Source: Bryopsis sp. KO-2023 (taxonomy: Eukaryota; Chlorophyta; Ulvophyceae; Bryopsidales; Bryopsidaceae). From it: 64,000 bases of DNA. Where the stretch lies: positions 496,001 through 560,000 of the forward strand of contig BSYQ01000001.1 in the NCBI GenBank assembly GCA_030272585.1, in the 5' to 3' direction. Positions 63,335 through 64,000 of this stretch are shown here, piece by piece; the stretch's first letter is position 1, and each line of letters opens with the position of its first letter. The notes beneath the pieces were generated by a model that saw nothing but the letters and a program-made list of their open reading frames with translations, ran no database searches and had not been told where the DNA came from. The translations under genes and the position numbers were made by a program.

Positions 63335-64000
63335 TTGGAGACTGCACTCGATTTAAAAAAAAGATTTTCCTACCGATATGCCAATAGTGTTCACAAGGTT
63401 GTGTGTTCAAAAGGCAGACTGACCAGGAGAGCTTTTTCCCTTTTCTTCATTCTTGCCGGTTTGTACATTAGCAGTGTTAGATTTCCTACTGAAAGAGTGA
63501 AAGGACGCAACAGTTTTCTTCCCGTGGCTTTTTCCCTTTTTTTTTCTTCTTTTTCCTCCAGTTAGTGGTTTGACCAGATATTGATTGATGCGTGGGTAGC
63601 GAGGGAGTATTCTTTTTTTTTTTTGGTTCTTGATGGGGTGTTCGTTCGCATGTCAGACTACTGATCTGTGTCGTTAGTGGTGGTGGGATTTGTTGCTGGT
63701 CAGGCAGTTTGGGAAATGGAGAGTTTGAAAATGCTCGGTCAACTTTTGGGGGGTTAAACTTGGGTTTGCCGCAATTATTGGTAGTGCTCAATGCTTTTTC
63801 TTGAGAAAAGAACAAGAAAACAGAATTAGAAGGCAGGGAGATTTAACAAATTCAACAGAATGATGTTTTTCGAAAGAAAGACAAAAAAAGGTGGTGTTGG
63901 ACCGGGTAGAACACAAGTACTGAAAGACGGACATAAGAGCGTCACATCAACAAATCCACACAACGGACACTCATTTCTAATGAAAGTACTACCACACGAT
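63335..64000. other. CUL4 3' flank, no gene seen
   Basis: The presumed 3' untranslated region and spacer to the end of the window. It has T-rich runs at about 63536-63560 and 63611-63624. Open frames are short and without domains. Confidence 0.45.

Noticed and set aside
1..64000. CRISPR arrays, bacterial operons, Shine-Dalgarno sites or rRNA genes
   Set aside because: The window has spliceosomal introns throughout and no spaced direct repeats or rRNA-like sequence.

Overview
This window is nuclear DNA of a photosynthetic, flagellate-type eukaryote, most simply a green alga. The genes carry spliceosomal GT-AG introns, from about 44 to several hundred nucleotides long. Plastid functions are present: a FAD6-type omega-6 desaturase, an STN7/STN8-type thylakoid kinase and a plant-type O-acetylserine(thiol)lyase. 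An RWP-RK-like protein, plant-style F-box/LRR and SNX1-like genes and a CUL4 point to the green lineage. A large sperm-tail PG-rich (STPGR) repeat protein suggests a ciliated cell. The species cannot be fixed from sequence alone. Splice structures below were worked out by eye from splice sites, phase and family resemblance.

Layout, left half. At 0.5-5.9 kb (+) lies a ZIP4/SPO22 meiotic TPR gene. At 6.3-7.7 kb (-) is an apyrase, divergent from a small four-exon unknown gene (8.1-9.3 kb, +). A gene-poor stretch (9.3-13.8 kb) holds three phase-compatible exons of a possible single-pass membrane protein. At 13.8-19.5 kb is a complete LTR retrotransposon on the minus strand, with identical 173-bp LTRs and a CTGG target duplication. 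Then come a stand-alone gamma-glutamyl phosphate reductase (20.2-22.2 kb, +), an F-box/LRR protein (22.6-25.5 kb, -), a small zinc-motif protein (26.0-27.5 kb, +) and the STPGR protein (27.8-33.3 kb, -).

Layout, right half. Cysteine synthase (33.6-36.1 kb, -) and a small heat-shock protein (36.4-37.1 kb, +) are divergent. Then follow the thylakoid kinase (37.8-41.6 kb, -), proteasome subunit beta-1 (41.9-43.0 kb, +), a divergent RWP-RK-like gene (44.3-45.9 kb, +), FAD6 (46.7-48.0 kb, -), an IQ-motif protein (48.6-49.9 kb, +), an ankyrin protein with an Ile-Gly-Pro minisatellite (50.1-51.0 kb, +), sorting nexin (52.2-55.0 kb, -), F-box/WD40 (55.8-56.9 kb, -) and cullin 4 (57.5-63.3 kb, +). A long open frame with five N-glycosylation sequons and a membrane helix runs antisense to the start of CUL4.

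There is no operon logic. Neighbours are mostly unrelated and often divergent, sharing short promoter regions. The most unusual items are the retroelement, whose polyprotein start codon straddles the LTR/primer-binding-site junction and which has no recognisable gag, the CUL4 antisense frame, the alternative last exons of the zinc-motif gene, and the reductase that lacks its kinase domain.
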